Positions 1 to 8,941 are shown, counted from the first letter of the stretch. The stretch is DNA of 64,000 nucleotides from DAOUKH01 sp964291475 (GCA_964291475.2 OZ220082.1:23620-87619); one strand, 5' to 3'. Notes: generated by a model from the sequence alone, not told the origin. Made by a program: numbers and translations.

Positions 1-1485
1 CTTGACGCGCTCGTCCTCCTCGTAGCGCAGGCGGAAGTCGTCGATGTGCTCGAGGGCGAGGTCGATGCTCCAGCTCATGATTTCGCCGCGATCGCCCTTG
101 CGGTAGCCCGGGGGAATCAGGCGGGCGATGCCGTCGACCTCGCCGTAGGACATGCCGAGGACGCGGCCGGTATCGCGGAGGGCGGCCTTGGCGCCCAGGG
201 TGCCGAAGGTGATGATCTGGGCGACGCGGTCGGAGCCGTAGCGGTTGACGACGTAGTCGATGACCTCGTCGCGGCGGTCGTCCTGGAAGTCCATGTCGAT
301 GTCGGGCATCTCTTTGCGCTCGATGTTGAGGAAGCGCTCGAAGACGAGGCGGTAGCGCATGGGGTCGACGTTGGTGACGCCGAGGGTGTAGAGGACGAGG
401 CTGGCGGCGGCGCTTCCGCGGACGCCGTAGAGGATGCCCTGCTCGCTGGCGAAGCGAATGATGTCCCAGACGACGAGGAAGTAGTCGGGGAAGTTGGTGT
501 CGCGGATGACCTGCAGCTCGTAGGCGAGGCGGCGTTCGAGCTCGTCGGTGACGTTGGCGTAGCGGCGTTTCAGTCCCTCGCGGCACAGACTTGAGAGGTA
601 CTCGAAGGCGTCGCCGCCGCCGGGGACGGGGTAGCGGGGCAGGTGGGCGGTGGAGAAGTCGATGGAGACGTCGCAGGCGTCGGCGATGCGGCGGGTGGTC
701 TCGATGGCCTCGGGCAGGTCGCGGAAGAGTTCGGCCATCTGGTCGCCATCCTTCAAGAAGAAGGAGGCGTCGGCCATCTTCAGACGGTCTTCTTGGTCGA
801 CGGTGGTGTTGGTTTGGATGGCGAGGAGGACGTCTTGGGTGCCGTGCTCGTGGCCGTGGACGTAGTGGACGTCGTTGGTGGCGACGATGGGGATGTCGAG
901 GGTGCGGCCCAGTTCGATGAGCTTGGCGTTGACCTGGTCGAGCTCGGGCATGTTGCCGTGGCGCTGGAGCTCGAAGTAGAAGCCGGCCATGCGCTCCTTG
1001 AACCACACGGCGGCGGCGCGGGCGTCATCGTCGCGGCCGTCTTGGAGGTAGCGGGGAATCTCGCCGTTGAGGCAGCCGGAGAATGCGATCACGCCTTGGC
1101 CGTGCTGCTCGAGGAGCTCGCGGTCGATGCGCGGCTTGTAGTAGAACCCCTCGAGCTGGGCCTTGGTGGCGAGATTGAGGAGGTTGCGGTAGCCGGTCTG
1201 GTCCTTGGCCAGCAGGGTGAGGTGGTAGGGCTTCTTGGCGTCGGACAGGCGGTCGCGGCGGCTGCCGGCGGCGAGGTAGGCCTCCATGCCGATGATCGGC
1301 TTGATGCCGGCGGTGCGGGCCTGGCGGTAGAAGTCGACGATGGCGTGGAGGACGCCGTGATCGGTGAGCCCGATCGAGTCCATCTCGAGGGCATGGGCCC
1401 GTTCGATGAGCTGGTCGACGCGGCAGAGGCCGTCGAGCAGGCTGTACTCGCTATGCAGGTGGAGGTGAGTGAACGGCGTCGGCAC
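1..1485 (-). CDS. dnaE: DNA polymerase III subunit alpha, N-terminal part (runs off the left edge)
   Basis: Catalytic subunit of the replicative polymerase. The visible 495 residues begin with the PHP domain, whose His cluster HLHLHSEYSLLDG is at about residues 7-19, followed by the family text GLTDHG and GMEAYL. The PDIDMDF motif, which carries catalytic aspartates of C-family polymerases, lies at about residues 394-400 and is followed by RVAQIITFGTLGAKAALRD. The rest of the polymerase, including the OB domain, lies beyond the window. The start chosen is a GTG at 1485 because it is immediately followed by the conserved N-terminus. No strong Shine-Dalgarno sequence is visible, and an upstream start in the same frame cannot be excluded. 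The gene reads away from the repeat-filled gap at 1486-1867. Confidence 0.96.
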   Translation of the reverse strand, partial: MPTPFTHLHLHSEYSLLDGLCRVDQLIERAHALEMDSIGLTDHGVLHAIVDFYRQARTAGIKPIIGMEAYLAAGSRRDRLSDAKKPYHLTLLAKDQTGYRNLLNLATKAQLEGFYYKPRIDRELLEQHGQGVIAFSGCLNGEIPRYLQDGRDDDARAAAVWFKERMAGFYFELQRHGNMPELDQVNAKLIELGRTLDIPIVATNDVHYVHGHEHGTQDVLLAIQTNTTVDQEDRLKMADASFFLKDGDQMAELFRDLPEAIETTRRIADACDVSIDFSTAHLPRYPVPGGGDAFEYLSSLCREGLKRRYANVTDELERRLAYELQVIRDTNFPDYFLVVWDIIRFASEQGILYGVRGSAAASLVLYTLGVTNVDPMRYRLVFERFLNIERKEMPDIDMDFQDDRRDEVIDYVVNRYGSDRVAQIITFGTLGAKAALRDTGRVLGMSYGEVDGIARLIPPGYRKGDRGEIMSWSIDLALEHIDDFRLRYEEDERVK

Positions 1486-1569
1486 GTTCGCGGGGGCCTG
1501 GCTGGAGTGGGGGCGATTGTAACATAACGTGCGGCTTCGATGGGCCCGTGGCGGGGCGCGGGGGGAGTG

Positions 1570-1646
1570 GGGAGCAGCGCCCTGACGGGCGCTCGCGCGC
1601 CTGACGGCGCGCGCCCTCTCTCAAATCTCCCCCAGAGGGGGAGAGG
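1570..1646 (+). repeat. Tri-hairpin dispersed repeat, copy A
   Basis: A segment of about 77 bp found in three intergenic places in this window (also 12681-12757 and 19592-19668). It contains three consecutive short inverted repeats: GCGCCC/GGGCGC, then GCGCGCC/GGCGCGC, then CTCCCCC/GGGGGAG, each with a loop of a few bases. The spacer CTCTCTCAAAT between the second and third is identical in all copies. It occupies the 382-bp gap between dnaE and the cytochrome gene. It has no coding potential that I can support. Confidence 0.8.
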
Positions 1647-1678
1647 TTTAGGGGCGGCCTCCCAGAGGGTGGTCGGTT

Positions 1679-1720
1679 GGAGCGGACGGGCGCGTCGCGA
1701 CGCGCCCCTACAGGGGAGGG
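1679..1720 (-). repeat. REP-like palindromic element, copy 1
   Basis: Read on the minus strand this has the form CCCTCCCCTGTAGGGGCG, a palindromic core centred on GTCGCGAC, then GCGCCCGTCC. The same plan recurs at 22401-22445, 48998-49035 and 49068-49106 with different core bases but retained pairing. It lies in the same gap as the tri-hairpin repeat. Confidence 0.6.
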
Positions 1721-1867
1721 AGGGCGGCGGGGTTGCGGCGGGTGAGGAGGGCCCCTCATCTCAATCTTCTCCCGGGGGGGGGAAGAGGCAAGACCTCCTC
1801 CTCCCGGCCCCCTCTTCCGTGACGGTTGGCGGTAGACTTGGTGGCGCGAGGCGGCAAGGGAGGCGCG

Positions 1868-2386
1868 ATGGCGATGCGGCGAGGCGGTGTTTGGGGGACA
1901 GTCCTTGGGCTGTTGCTGGTCGCCGTGATCGCCGGGGCCTGCTCGTCGCCGGGCGGCGACGGCGGCGTGCCGACGAGGGGCGCGCCCACGAGCGGCGCGG
2001 CCACCCCGGTCTCCGTCGATAGGACGGGGGAACAGGTCTTCGCGGCGACGTGCGCGGCATGCCATGGGACTTACGGCGAGGGACACCCCACCTGGCGCAT
2101 CCCCAATGATGACGGGCTGCTCCCGCCGCCTCCGCTCAACGGCGACGGCCATACCTGGCACCACGCCGACGGCCTCCTGTACCGCATCGTCAGCCGGGGC
2201 GGGGGGATACCGGGCTACAGGAGCGGCATGCCGGCCTTCGGGGACCAGCTCAGCCACCAAGAGATCATCAACGTGGTGACGTACGTGAAGAGCCTCTGGG
2301 GCGACAAGAGTTTTCAGGGGAACTCCATCCTGGAGACGCAGCAGCTCCTGAGTGAGAACGACCCCTTCCCGCCGGCCGGGAGCTAG
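1868..2386 (+). CDS. Lipoprotein c-type cytochrome
   Basis: A 172-residue exported electron carrier. Residues 1-24 are a signal peptide ending in a lipobox (IAGAC, Cys25), so the protein should be lipid-anchored outside the membrane. A Pro/Thr/Gly-rich linker follows. The haem site CAACH is at residues 62-66 and a likely distal Met ligand lies in SGMPAFGD (Met121), which makes it a class I cytochrome c. Start: ATG 1868 is preceded by AAGGGAGG about 7 bases upstream. A TAGACT box at 1833-1838 may be the promoter -10. The partner oxidase or dehydrogenase is not in the window. The neighbouring liv operon is functionally unrelated. Confidence 0.88.
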   Translation: MAMRRGGVWGTVLGLLLVAVIAGACSSPGGDGGVPTRGAPTSGAATPVSVDRTGEQVFAATCAACHGTYGEGHPTWRIPNDDGLLPPPPLNGDGHTWHHADGLLYRIVSRGGGIPGYRSGMPAFGDQLSHQEIINVVTYVKSLWGDKSFQGNSILETQQLLSENDPFPPAGS

Positions 2387-2514
2387 CCCTCGGCCGTGGG
2401 CTTCTCCTCGCTACCTACTCTCCGCTGGGGCGCGGTTGCAACACGGCCCCGCTAGTGGTACAAAATCTCACAGAATCTACGCGGCTCTCACCCACCGCAT
2501 TCAAGGGGGTTGCC

Positions 2515-3749
2515 ATGCGGGTATCGCGCAAGATGTGGATCGTCTTTCTCGGCTTGCTGGGGCCCTCGCGTTAGCGGTCTCCGCCTGCGGCGACGCTGAA
2601 CCTACCGCCACGCCAGTTCCTGCACCCACAAGCACACCGATCCCCAGTACTCCGACCCCCTTACCACCTCTCAAGCTCGGCGTGATGGAATCGCTGACCG
2701 GCCCCGGGGAGACCTACGGCACCGTGGCCGTGCAGGCGAAGCGGATGGCGGTGGACGAGATCAATGCGGCGGGCGGTGTCAATGGCCGCATGATCGAACT
2801 CATCGTCGAAGACTCCAAGTGCAGCGCGCAGGACGCCATCACCGCCTACAGAAAGCTCACCGACGTGGACGGCGTCAAGATCATCCTCGGCACGTCGTGC
2901 AGCGGCGCCATGCTCGGCGCGGCGCCCCTGGCCGAGGCCGACGGCGTCGTCATGTTCTCCGGACTGGCGACCAACCCGGACATCGCCAACGCCGGCGACT
3001 ACATCTTCCGGACGGCGCTGAACGACGCACAGCTCGGCATCGACACGGGCAACCTCATGTGGGCCGACGGCGTCCGCAACCTGGCGACGATCACGGAAGC
3101 GACCGACTACGCCGAGGGTGTGCGAGGCGCCACCGTGGCCCAGTTCGAGAAGCGTGGGGGCACGCTCGTGGCCGAGGAGCGCTACTCCTCGGACGTCATC
3201 GACTTCCGGACGCAACTGACCAAGCTGCTCAGCGCCAACCCCGACGGCGTGCATCTCGCGGCCCAAGGCGAGGCCTCCGGCGGAACCATCGTGAAGCAGA
3301 TCCGGGAGCTGGGCTACGAGGGCCCCATCTACAGCGAGGTCGTGCCCGTCGGCGCCACCGCCTTGGAGGTCGCCGGCGAGGCGGCCACCGGCCTGAAGGC
3401 GATCACCACCGACCTCGACCCGAACAACACCACGGCCCAAGAGGTCCTGCGGAACTTCCGGGAACGGTATCAGTACGTGACGCTGCCGTGGTACATCGGC
3501 TCGGTCTACGACGACGTCCACATCACGGCCGCGTGCCTCGAAGAGACCGGTGACGACCAGGACGCCGACGGCTTCCGCGACTGCCTCTACGGCATCACCT
3601 GGAGCGGCGCCATCGGCGACAACTACACCTTCGACGAGCGGGGCGAAGTCGTCGGCCTCTCCAACCTCGTGGTCGAGGTCCTGCCGGTGGCGGAGCGGAC
3701 GGAGGAGAACTCCGGCTACAAGGTCCTCGGGCCCGCGCCCAGCGAGTAA
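2515..3749 (+). CDS. livK: Branched-chain amino-acid (Liv-type) ABC transporter substrate-binding lipoprotein, frameshifted in the signal peptide
   Basis: Periplasmic-binding-protein type I (Peripla_BP_6) receptor. The mature domain begins LKLGVMESLTGPGETYG and reaches the stop at 3749. ATG 2515 has a good ribosome site (AAGGGGG) and encodes MRVSRKMWIVFLGLLG, but that frame stops at 2572. The downstream frame continues LALAVSACGDAEP, a perfect lipobox. One missing G in the GGGG run at 2559-2562 explains both halves. The alternative is an in-frame GTG at 2535 giving a short signal MDRLSRLAGALALAVSAC, but it lacks a Shine-Dalgarno sequence. After the lipid Cys there is a Pro/Thr linker. It is first in the operon with livH, livM, livG and livF. 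The exact ligand (branched amino acid, amide, urea or aromatic) cannot be told. Confidence 0.85.
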
Positions 3750-3775
3750 AGGGAGAACGGAACCCGCCCTCTCAT

Positions 3776-3793
3776 CCCGCCCAACGGGCGGGA
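3776..3793 (+). other. Hairpin in the livK-livH gap
   Basis: Inverted repeat TCCCGCC/GGCGGGA with a 4-base loop, in the 140-bp gap after livK. There is no U-tract, so it is not a typical intrinsic terminator. A stem here could stabilise the livK message or lower read-through into the permease genes, which would give the usual excess of binding protein. That role is an inference. Confidence 0.4.
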
Positions 3794-3889
3794 GGCCGGA
3801 GGGGGACCACCCTAGGCTCCCTCCATAAACCTCCCTCTCTCTGGGAGGGGCTGAGGGCGGGCACCCGGAGCATCCGGTGAAGAAAGCCG

Positions 3890-5239
3890 TTGCTTAGCAG
3901 TCTGGCCGACCATCGCAGGCTCCTCGCGGTGGTGCTGACGACCGCGGTCGTGGGCTATATCGCGTGGAAGATCGGCCAGTCGCCGAACCAGGCGCTGCAG
4001 TTCACGTTCAACGGGCTGTCCGTCGGGGCGATCTACGCGCTGCTGGCGATGGGGTTCACGCTCGTCTACAGCACGGTCTGGTTCTTCGATCTCTACTACG
4101 GAGCGGCGGCCGCCCTCGGCGCGTACAGTGTCTTCTACCTGCGGTCGCAGGAGTCCCTGGGCGGCATCTACGAGGTGAACACGCCGTACGTCAACGGCGT
4201 CTTCGCCGCGGTGGTCGCGGGCGTCGTGGCGTGGGCCCTGTACGAGGGTCTGTACAGCCGGCTCCGGCAACGTTTCCCGCCGGCCGCTTTGCGCGCCGGC
4301 TGGGTCCTCCTGTCCGTGGGCGCCGGAGTCTACGCCGGTGTAGTGCTCAGCTATCCCGCGGACCTGCACGTCACGTTCAGCCCCGTCATCGGCGTGCTGA
4401 CGGCGCTCGCGGCGGCGTGGGCGCTCCGATGGGGCGCCGAGACGGCTATCGGGAGCGCTCCCACCCGTCCCGTCGTAGTCCTCACCGCCGCCGTGGGAGC
4501 GGTTGTCGGGGCCTACTGCGGCCTCCTCGTCGCCGGCGCTCCGGGGGCCAAGCTGTATCTGAGCTGGGCGGTGTCGTGCCTCCTGGCGGGGTCTGTCGGG
4601 CTGGCCCTCTACCGGGGGCTGTACGTCTCGATGCGCCAGCGGGCGAGGTCGCCGCTGGTGATGCTCGTCGCGACGCTCGGCATTCTGCTCGCAATCAGCG
4701 CCTTCATCGTGATCATCTTTCAGAGCGCGCCGCGCCCGCTGCCCGATCCGTTCGGCAGCGAGCCGTGGACCATCGGCGGCGCCAACATCAAGGGATTCAA
4801 CATCTTCATCATCGGCGTGGCGATCGCCGGCTTTGTCGGCCTCCTGCTCCTGCTGAAGAAGACCGCCTTCGGCAGGACGGTGCGGGCCATCGGCGACGAC
4901 GAAGAGGTGTCGAAGGTCGTGGGGATCAACACGACGGTCGTCATCGCCATCGTGTTCTTCATCGGGGCGGCCTTCGCCGCGCTGGCTGGGCTCCTCAGCG
5001 GGCACGACACGGCGATCCAGCCGCGGATGGGGCTGCTGCTGCTGCTGAAAGGGTGGATCGCCTCGGTGGTCGGCGGCATCGGCAACCTGTACGGGGCCAT
5101 CGTCGGCGGCTTCGTGCTGGGCATGGTCGAGCAGTTCGGCATCTGGGACCTGGCCGGCGAGTGGAAGGACGTCATCGCCTTCGTCATCCTGATCCTGTTC
5201 CTGTCGTTCTGGCCCATGGGCCTGTTGCCGAGGAAGTAG
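3890..5239 (+). CDS. livH: Branched-chain amino-acid ABC transporter permease (LivH type) with an internal insertion
   Basis: Integral membrane permease. The N-terminal half matches LivH (NGLSVGAIYALLAMGFTLVYS at about residues 41-61), and the C-terminal half has the EAA-like region TAFGRTVRAIGDDEEVSKVVGI and the usual ending. At 449 residues it is roughly 150 longer than a typical LivH. The extra length lies between two similar segments, residues 105-128 (ending ALYEGLYSRLRQR) and 227-251 (ending ALYRGLYVSMRQR), which looks like an internal duplication of a membrane helix plus loop. Start: TTG 3890 is the first possible start after an in-frame stop. It lies between livK and livM in the operon. 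Confidence 0.88.
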   Translation: MLSSLADHRRLLAVVLTTAVVGYIAWKIGQSPNQALQFTFNGLSVGAIYALLAMGFTLVYSTVWFFDLYYGAAAALGAYSVFYLRSQESLGGIYEVNTPYVNGVFAAVVAGVVAWALYEGLYSRLRQRFPPAALRAGWVLLSVGAGVYAGVVLSYPADLHVTFSPVIGVLTALAAAWALRWGAETAIGSAPTRPVVVLTAAVGAVVGAYCGLLVAGAPGAKLYLSWAVSCLLAGSVGLALYRGLYVSMRQRARSPLVMLVATLGILLAISAFIVIIFQSAPRPLPDPFGSEPWTIGGANIKGFNIFIIGVAIAGFVGLLLLLKKTAFGRTVRAIGDDEEVSKVVGINTTVVIAIVFFIGAAFAALAGLLSGHDTAIQPRMGLLLLLKGWIASVVGGIGNLYGAIVGGFVLGMVEQFGIWDLAGEWKDVIAFVILILFLSFWPMGLLPRK

Positions 5240-5249
5240 GCGTGTCGTG

Positions 5250-6282
5250 ATGCTATCGCGGGTGACCGCGCGCGACCCCCGGGAGCTCCTCCGGTTCAGC
5301 CGGGGGAAGGTGGAGCTGTGGGCGAACCTGCTCGTCATCTCCTGGGCGGTGGCCTTCGCCGTCTGGCAGGGTCACGGCTTCGCGATCACCGTGGGGACGG
5401 TCTTCGCCATCTGGGCGATCTTGGCCGTCAGCCTGAACCTGGTGGTGGGATTCACCGGACTCCTCTCGGTAGGCCACATCGGCTTCTTCGGCATCGGCGC
5501 CTACGCGATGGCCATCCTCACGTCGCAGACTTCCTACGAAACGCTGCGGACGGAGGCCATCCCCACCTTCGGCTGGCCGTTCTTCGCCGCGCTGCCGGTG
5601 TGCGTGCTCTTGGCGGGCCTTGTGGCGGTGGTGGTGGGCATCGTCTTCAACCGGTTCAGAGACGACATCTACGTGCTGGTCTCCTTCGGCTTCGCGATCA
5701 TTTCCTTCAACGTCTTCCTGAATTGGCGCGGCCTCACCAGGGGCGCGTTCGGCATCCACGACATCTCGAGGCCGCAGATCGGCGGGTGGATCTTCGACGG
5801 CGAGCTGGAGTTCCTCCTGTTCTGCTTCGTGGCCCTCGCGGTGGTGGTGCTGATCGCCTGGTGGCTGGTGACCTCCTCCTTTGGGCGGGTGCTCACCGCG
5901 ATCCGGGAGGACGAGCAGGCCGCCGAGGTCTTCGGCTACCAGGTGACCCGATACAAGCTGGCGATCTGGGTGATCTCGGCGATGATGGCGGGGCTCGCCG
6001 GCGGGCTGTTCGGAAGCTGGACGACGTTCGTCGATCCGAACTCGTTCGTCCTGCTGGAGTCGGTGCTTGCTGGTGTCGATCGTGATCCTGGGAGGGCTGG
6101 CGACCATCTGGGGCTCCCTGCTCGGGGCCATGGCCTTCGTCTTGTTGGAAGAGGGCATGCGCTTCCTCCCGTTCCTGCCGAACGAGCACATCGGCCAAGC
6201 GCGGCAGGTGGTCTTGGGCATCCTGCTCGTGGTGCTTATGCTGTTCCGGCCGCAAGGCCTGACGGGGAGGTACAAGCTGTGA
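5250..6282 (+). CDS. livM: Branched-chain amino-acid ABC transporter permease (LivM type), frameshifted
   Basis: Membrane permease partner of LivH. Typical LivM text includes ILAVSLNLVVGFTGLLSVGH and GAYAMAIL near the N-terminus and FGRVLTAIREDEQAAEVFGY, the EAA loop. The frame holding these leaves the family at about 6066, and the true C-terminus (LLVSIVILGGLATIWGSLLG to GRYKL) continues in the +1 frame to the stop at 6282. Removing one T from TT at 6067-6068 restores a continuous protein. Without this correction the first frame stays open into livG and makes a false LivM-LivG fusion. Start: ATG 5250 (GTG 5247 is also possible). The stop overlaps the livG start. Confidence 0.87.
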
Positions 6283-7037
6283 CCGCGGACCGTCCCGACG
6301 CTGACGACTACGCGCTGGAGACCATCGAGATCTCCAAGCACTTCGGCGCCGTCAAGGCGGTGGACGAGCTGAGCATCGTCATTCCCAAGACGGGGATCAC
6401 GAGCATCGTCGGGCCCAACGGCTCGGGAAAGTCGACGCTGGTGAACCTGCTGAGCGGCGTGCTGCCCCTCGACGGCGGCATGGTGATCATCGGCGGGGTC
6501 GGGCTCAGAGTCGTCAAGGCGCACGAGGCGCCGTCCCACGGCCTCGCCCGGACGTTCCAGGAGGTGCGGCTCTTCGACCAGATCTCGGTGTGGGACAACA
6601 TCATGGTCGTCCTGACCAACCGCAAGCTCTTCCCCGCCATGGTCGAGCGAACGAAGGCGAGTCACCGGGAGAAGGCGCAGCAGATTCTGGAAGACGTGGG
6701 GATGTGGGAGAAGCGGGACTCGCTTGCCATGGACCTGTCCTACGGCCAGCGCAAGCTGCTGGAGATCGGCCGCGCCCTGGCCCTGGACGTCAACACCTAC
6801 CTGTTCGACGAGCCCTTCGCCGGCCTCTTTCCCCAGATGATCGAGCGGGTCAAGGGGATTGTAAGGCGGCTGCGGGACGAAGGGCGCACCCTGATCTTCA
6901 TCTCGCACAACATGGACATCGTGCGGGAGCTTCCCGACCGCATCATCGTGCTCGACAGCGGGAAGCTGCTGACGGCGGGAGACGTGCACGAGGTCCTCAG
7001 CCGCGCCGAGGTCATCGAAGCGTACCTGGGGATGTAA
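6279..7037 (+). CDS. livG: Branched-chain amino-acid ABC transporter ATP-binding protein (LivG)
   Basis: Cytoplasmic ATPase of 252 residues. Walker A GPNGSGKS is at 45-52, the Q-loop is in TFQEVRLF, the signature LSYGQ is at 153-157, Walker B YLFDEP at 174-179 and the switch His is in ISHNMD. Start: GTG 6279 overlaps the livM stop (GTGA arrangement) and is preceded by GGGGAGG at a good distance. This is strong evidence that LivG is a separate protein and not a fusion with LivM. It pairs with LivF encoded 17 bases downstream. Confidence 0.93.
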   Translation: MTADRPDADDYALETIEISKHFGAVKAVDELSIVIPKTGITSIVGPNGSGKSTLVNLLSGVLPLDGGMVIIGGVGLRVVKAHEAPSHGLARTFQEVRLFDQISVWDNIMVVLTNRKLFPAMVERTKASHREKAQQILEDVGMWEKRDSLAMDLSYGQRKLLEIGRALALDVNTYLFDEPFAGLFPQMIERVKGIVRRLRDEGRTLIFISHNMDIVRELPDRIIVLDSGKLLTAGDVHEVLSRAEVIEAYLGM

Positions 7038-7054
7038 CAACGGATAGCAGAGAT

Positions 7055-7861
7055 ATGAACGCGACGGACGAAACAACACAGCGCCCCGACGCGGCCAACG
7101 GCGACGGAGCGGGCGGCGACGACATGCTGCTCGAGCTCGTCGACATCTCCGTGCGGTATGGGGCGGTGCGGGCGCTCGAAGGCGTGTCGCTCGGCGTCCG
7201 CAGGGGCGAGCTGGTGGCGGTGATGGGGCCGAACGGGGCGGGGAAGTCGACCGTGCTCAAGGCCATCATGGGGCTGGCGCCGGTCGTGGCCGGGACAGTC
7301 TACCTGCGGGGCGAGCCGTTGGACGAGCCGACGCACGAGATCGTGAAGAAGGGTGTCGCGTTCGTTCCCCAAGGACGGCGGGTCTTCACCCATCTCAGCA
7401 TCGAAGAGAACCTCGAGATGGGCTGCCTGTACCTGAACGACAGCGCGGAGCAGGCCCGCCGCTTGGATTCGGTGACGGAGCTGTTTCCCGTTCTCCACGA
7501 GAAACGCCGCGACCTGGCGAGCCAGATGTCGGGAGGGCAGCAGCAGATGCTGGCGCTGGGGCGCGGGCTGATGGCAGCGCCGGAGGTCCTGCTCCTCGAC
7601 GAGCCGACGCTCGGGCTCGCGCCGATCATCGTCAAAGAGGTCTTCCAGAAGGTCGCGGAGATCAACGAGCGGCTGAAGATGACCACCTTCATCGTGGAGC
7701 ACAACATCAAGGGCGTGCTCGGCATCGCGGACCGGGCCTACGTGCTGGACAAGGGCATGGTCGCGCACGACGGCACGCCGGAATCCGTCCGCGAGACCAA
7801 CATCCTGACCGATGTCTTCCTGGGCCGGGTCAATCCCGCACGGGCGGAGGAGGCGGAGTAG
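7055..7861 (+). CDS. livF: Branched-chain amino-acid ABC transporter ATP-binding protein (LivF)
   Basis: Second ATPase of the Liv transporter, 268 residues. Walker A GPNGAGKS is at about 58-65, followed by FVPQGRRVF (Q-loop region), the signature MSGGQQQM, Walker B VLLLDEPTLGLAP and the H-switch IVEHNI. The first 23 residues are a polar extension. An internal ATG (MLLELVDI) would give the usual family length, so the start at 7055 is likely but not certain. It is the last gene of the operon, and a hairpin begins at its stop codon. Confidence 0.93.
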   Translation: MNATDETTQRPDAANGDGAGGDDMLLELVDISVRYGAVRALEGVSLGVRRGELVAVMGPNGAGKSTVLKAIMGLAPVVAGTVYLRGEPLDEPTHEIVKKGVAFVPQGRRVFTHLSIEENLEMGCLYLNDSAEQARRLDSVTELFPVLHEKRRDLASQMSGGQQQMLALGRGLMAAPEVLLLDEPTLGLAPIIVKEVFQKVAEINERLKMTTFIVEHNIKGVLGIADRAYVLDKGMVAHDGTPESVRETNILTDVFLGRVNPARAEEAE

Positions 7862-7880
7862 ACGACTGCAGCGTCGTCTA
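7859..7880 (+). other. Hairpin at the end of the liv operon
   Basis: Perfect 8-bp inverted repeat TAGACGAC/GTCGTCTA with a 6-base loop. Its left arm contains the livF stop codon. No T-tract follows, so it may protect the 3' end of the mRNA and need not terminate transcription. Confidence 0.45.
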
Positions 7881-7971
7881 TCGCTTCGCGCCACAGACAG
7901 CGGGGCATTGGCCGGCGACACCTCAGGCCCTATCCTTTGGGGCCGCCGCAATCGGCCAAGGAGACCTCCTG

Positions 7972-8862
7972 ATGGACCAAGGGTCAGCCGCACGCCCTGC
8001 GTGGGTGTCGGACGAGATGTTCCCGTTCGAGAGCAGGTTTTTCTCGACGCCGTCGGGCCAGTCGATGCACTACGTCGACGAGGGCGAGGGGGAGCCGATC
8101 GTGTTCGTCCATGGCAATCCGTCGTGGTCGTTCGAGTTCCGGCACCTGATCAAGGACCTGCGGTCGGACTATCGCTGCGTCGCCGCCGACCACATCGGGT
8201 TCGGCCTGTCGTCCCGCAGCGACCGAACTGACGACCACCACCCCGCGGCGCACGCCGACGCCTTCGCGGCGCTTCTGGATCATCTAGACCTCCGGGACGT
8301 GACGCTGTTCCTGACCGACTGGGGCGGGCCGATCGGTCTGGACTTCTCGCGGAAGCACCCGGACCGCGTCAAGCGGCTCGTCATCACGAATACCTGGTGT
8401 TGGCCGGTACGGCGCGAGCTGCACTTCCGGGCATTTAGTCTGACCATGTCGAGTTGGCTGGGGCGCTACCTCATCAAGCGCCGCAATGTGTTCATCGACA
8501 AGGTCATGCCCAGGGCGGTCGGGAGGAAGGGCGTCCTGACGCCGGAGGCCGTGGAGCACTACCGCAACGCTCAGCCGACTCCGGCGTCGCGGGCGGCGAG
8601 CGCCGCCCTGCCGGGAGCCATCATTCGCGCCACCGACTGGCTGCAGTCGATCTGGGACGACCGGGCGGCGTTCAGGGAGAAGCCCACGCTGGTCCTCTGG
8701 GGGCTGAAAGACATCGCGTTCCGCAGGAAGGAGCTCGAGCGCTGGCGGTCGGAGTTGTCGAACGCCGAGGCGCATGAGTTCGACGACTGCGGCCACTTCC
8801 TCGCCGAGGAGGCCCCCGGCGAGATCGCGCCCCTGCTCCAGGCCTTCATGGCGCGGCCGTAG
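7972..8862 (+). CDS. Alpha/beta hydrolase, haloalkane dehalogenase-like
   Basis: A 296-residue alpha/beta-hydrolase. Haloalkane dehalogenases cleave carbon-halogen bonds with an Asp nucleophile and hold the halide with Asn/Trp. Here HGNPSW gives Asn49, FLTDWGG gives nucleophile Asp116 and halide-binding Trp117, LKDIAF gives the acid Asp247 and CGHFLAEE gives the base His275. The nucleophile followed by Trp and the Asp after a late strand fit dehalogenases better than esterases or epoxide hydrolases, and the acid position resembles the DhlA-like subgroup. Start: ATG 7972 is preceded by CAAGGAGA. It is apparently a single gene. The substrate is unknown. Confidence 0.8.
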   Translation: MDQGSAARPAWVSDEMFPFESRFFSTPSGQSMHYVDEGEGEPIVFVHGNPSWSFEFRHLIKDLRSDYRCVAADHIGFGLSSRSDRTDDHHPAAHADAFAALLDHLDLRDVTLFLTDWGGPIGLDFSRKHPDRVKRLVITNTWCWPVRRELHFRAFSLTMSSWLGRYLIKRRNVFIDKVMPRAVGRKGVLTPEAVEHYRNAQPTPASRAASAALPGAIIRATDWLQSIWDDRAAFREKPTLVLWGLKDIAFRRKELERWRSELSNAEAHEFDDCGHFLAEEAPGEIAPLLQAFMARP

Positions 8863-8941
8863 CCCGGCGATAGACCCGCCGCGCCGTCGTCCGGTACAGT
8901 AGGTGGCCGTGCGCGCATGAGGCGCCGCGCCAGGAGGCATG

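Noticed and set aside
46..1527. Plus-strand frames opposite dnaE
   Set aside because: Low-complexity shadow text. The minus strand encodes dnaE with catalytic motifs.
5247..7037. LivM-LivG fusion protein of 596 residues
   Set aside because: The true LivM C-terminus is in another frame, and LivG has its own GTG and ribosome site at 6279. The fusion is produced by one extra base.
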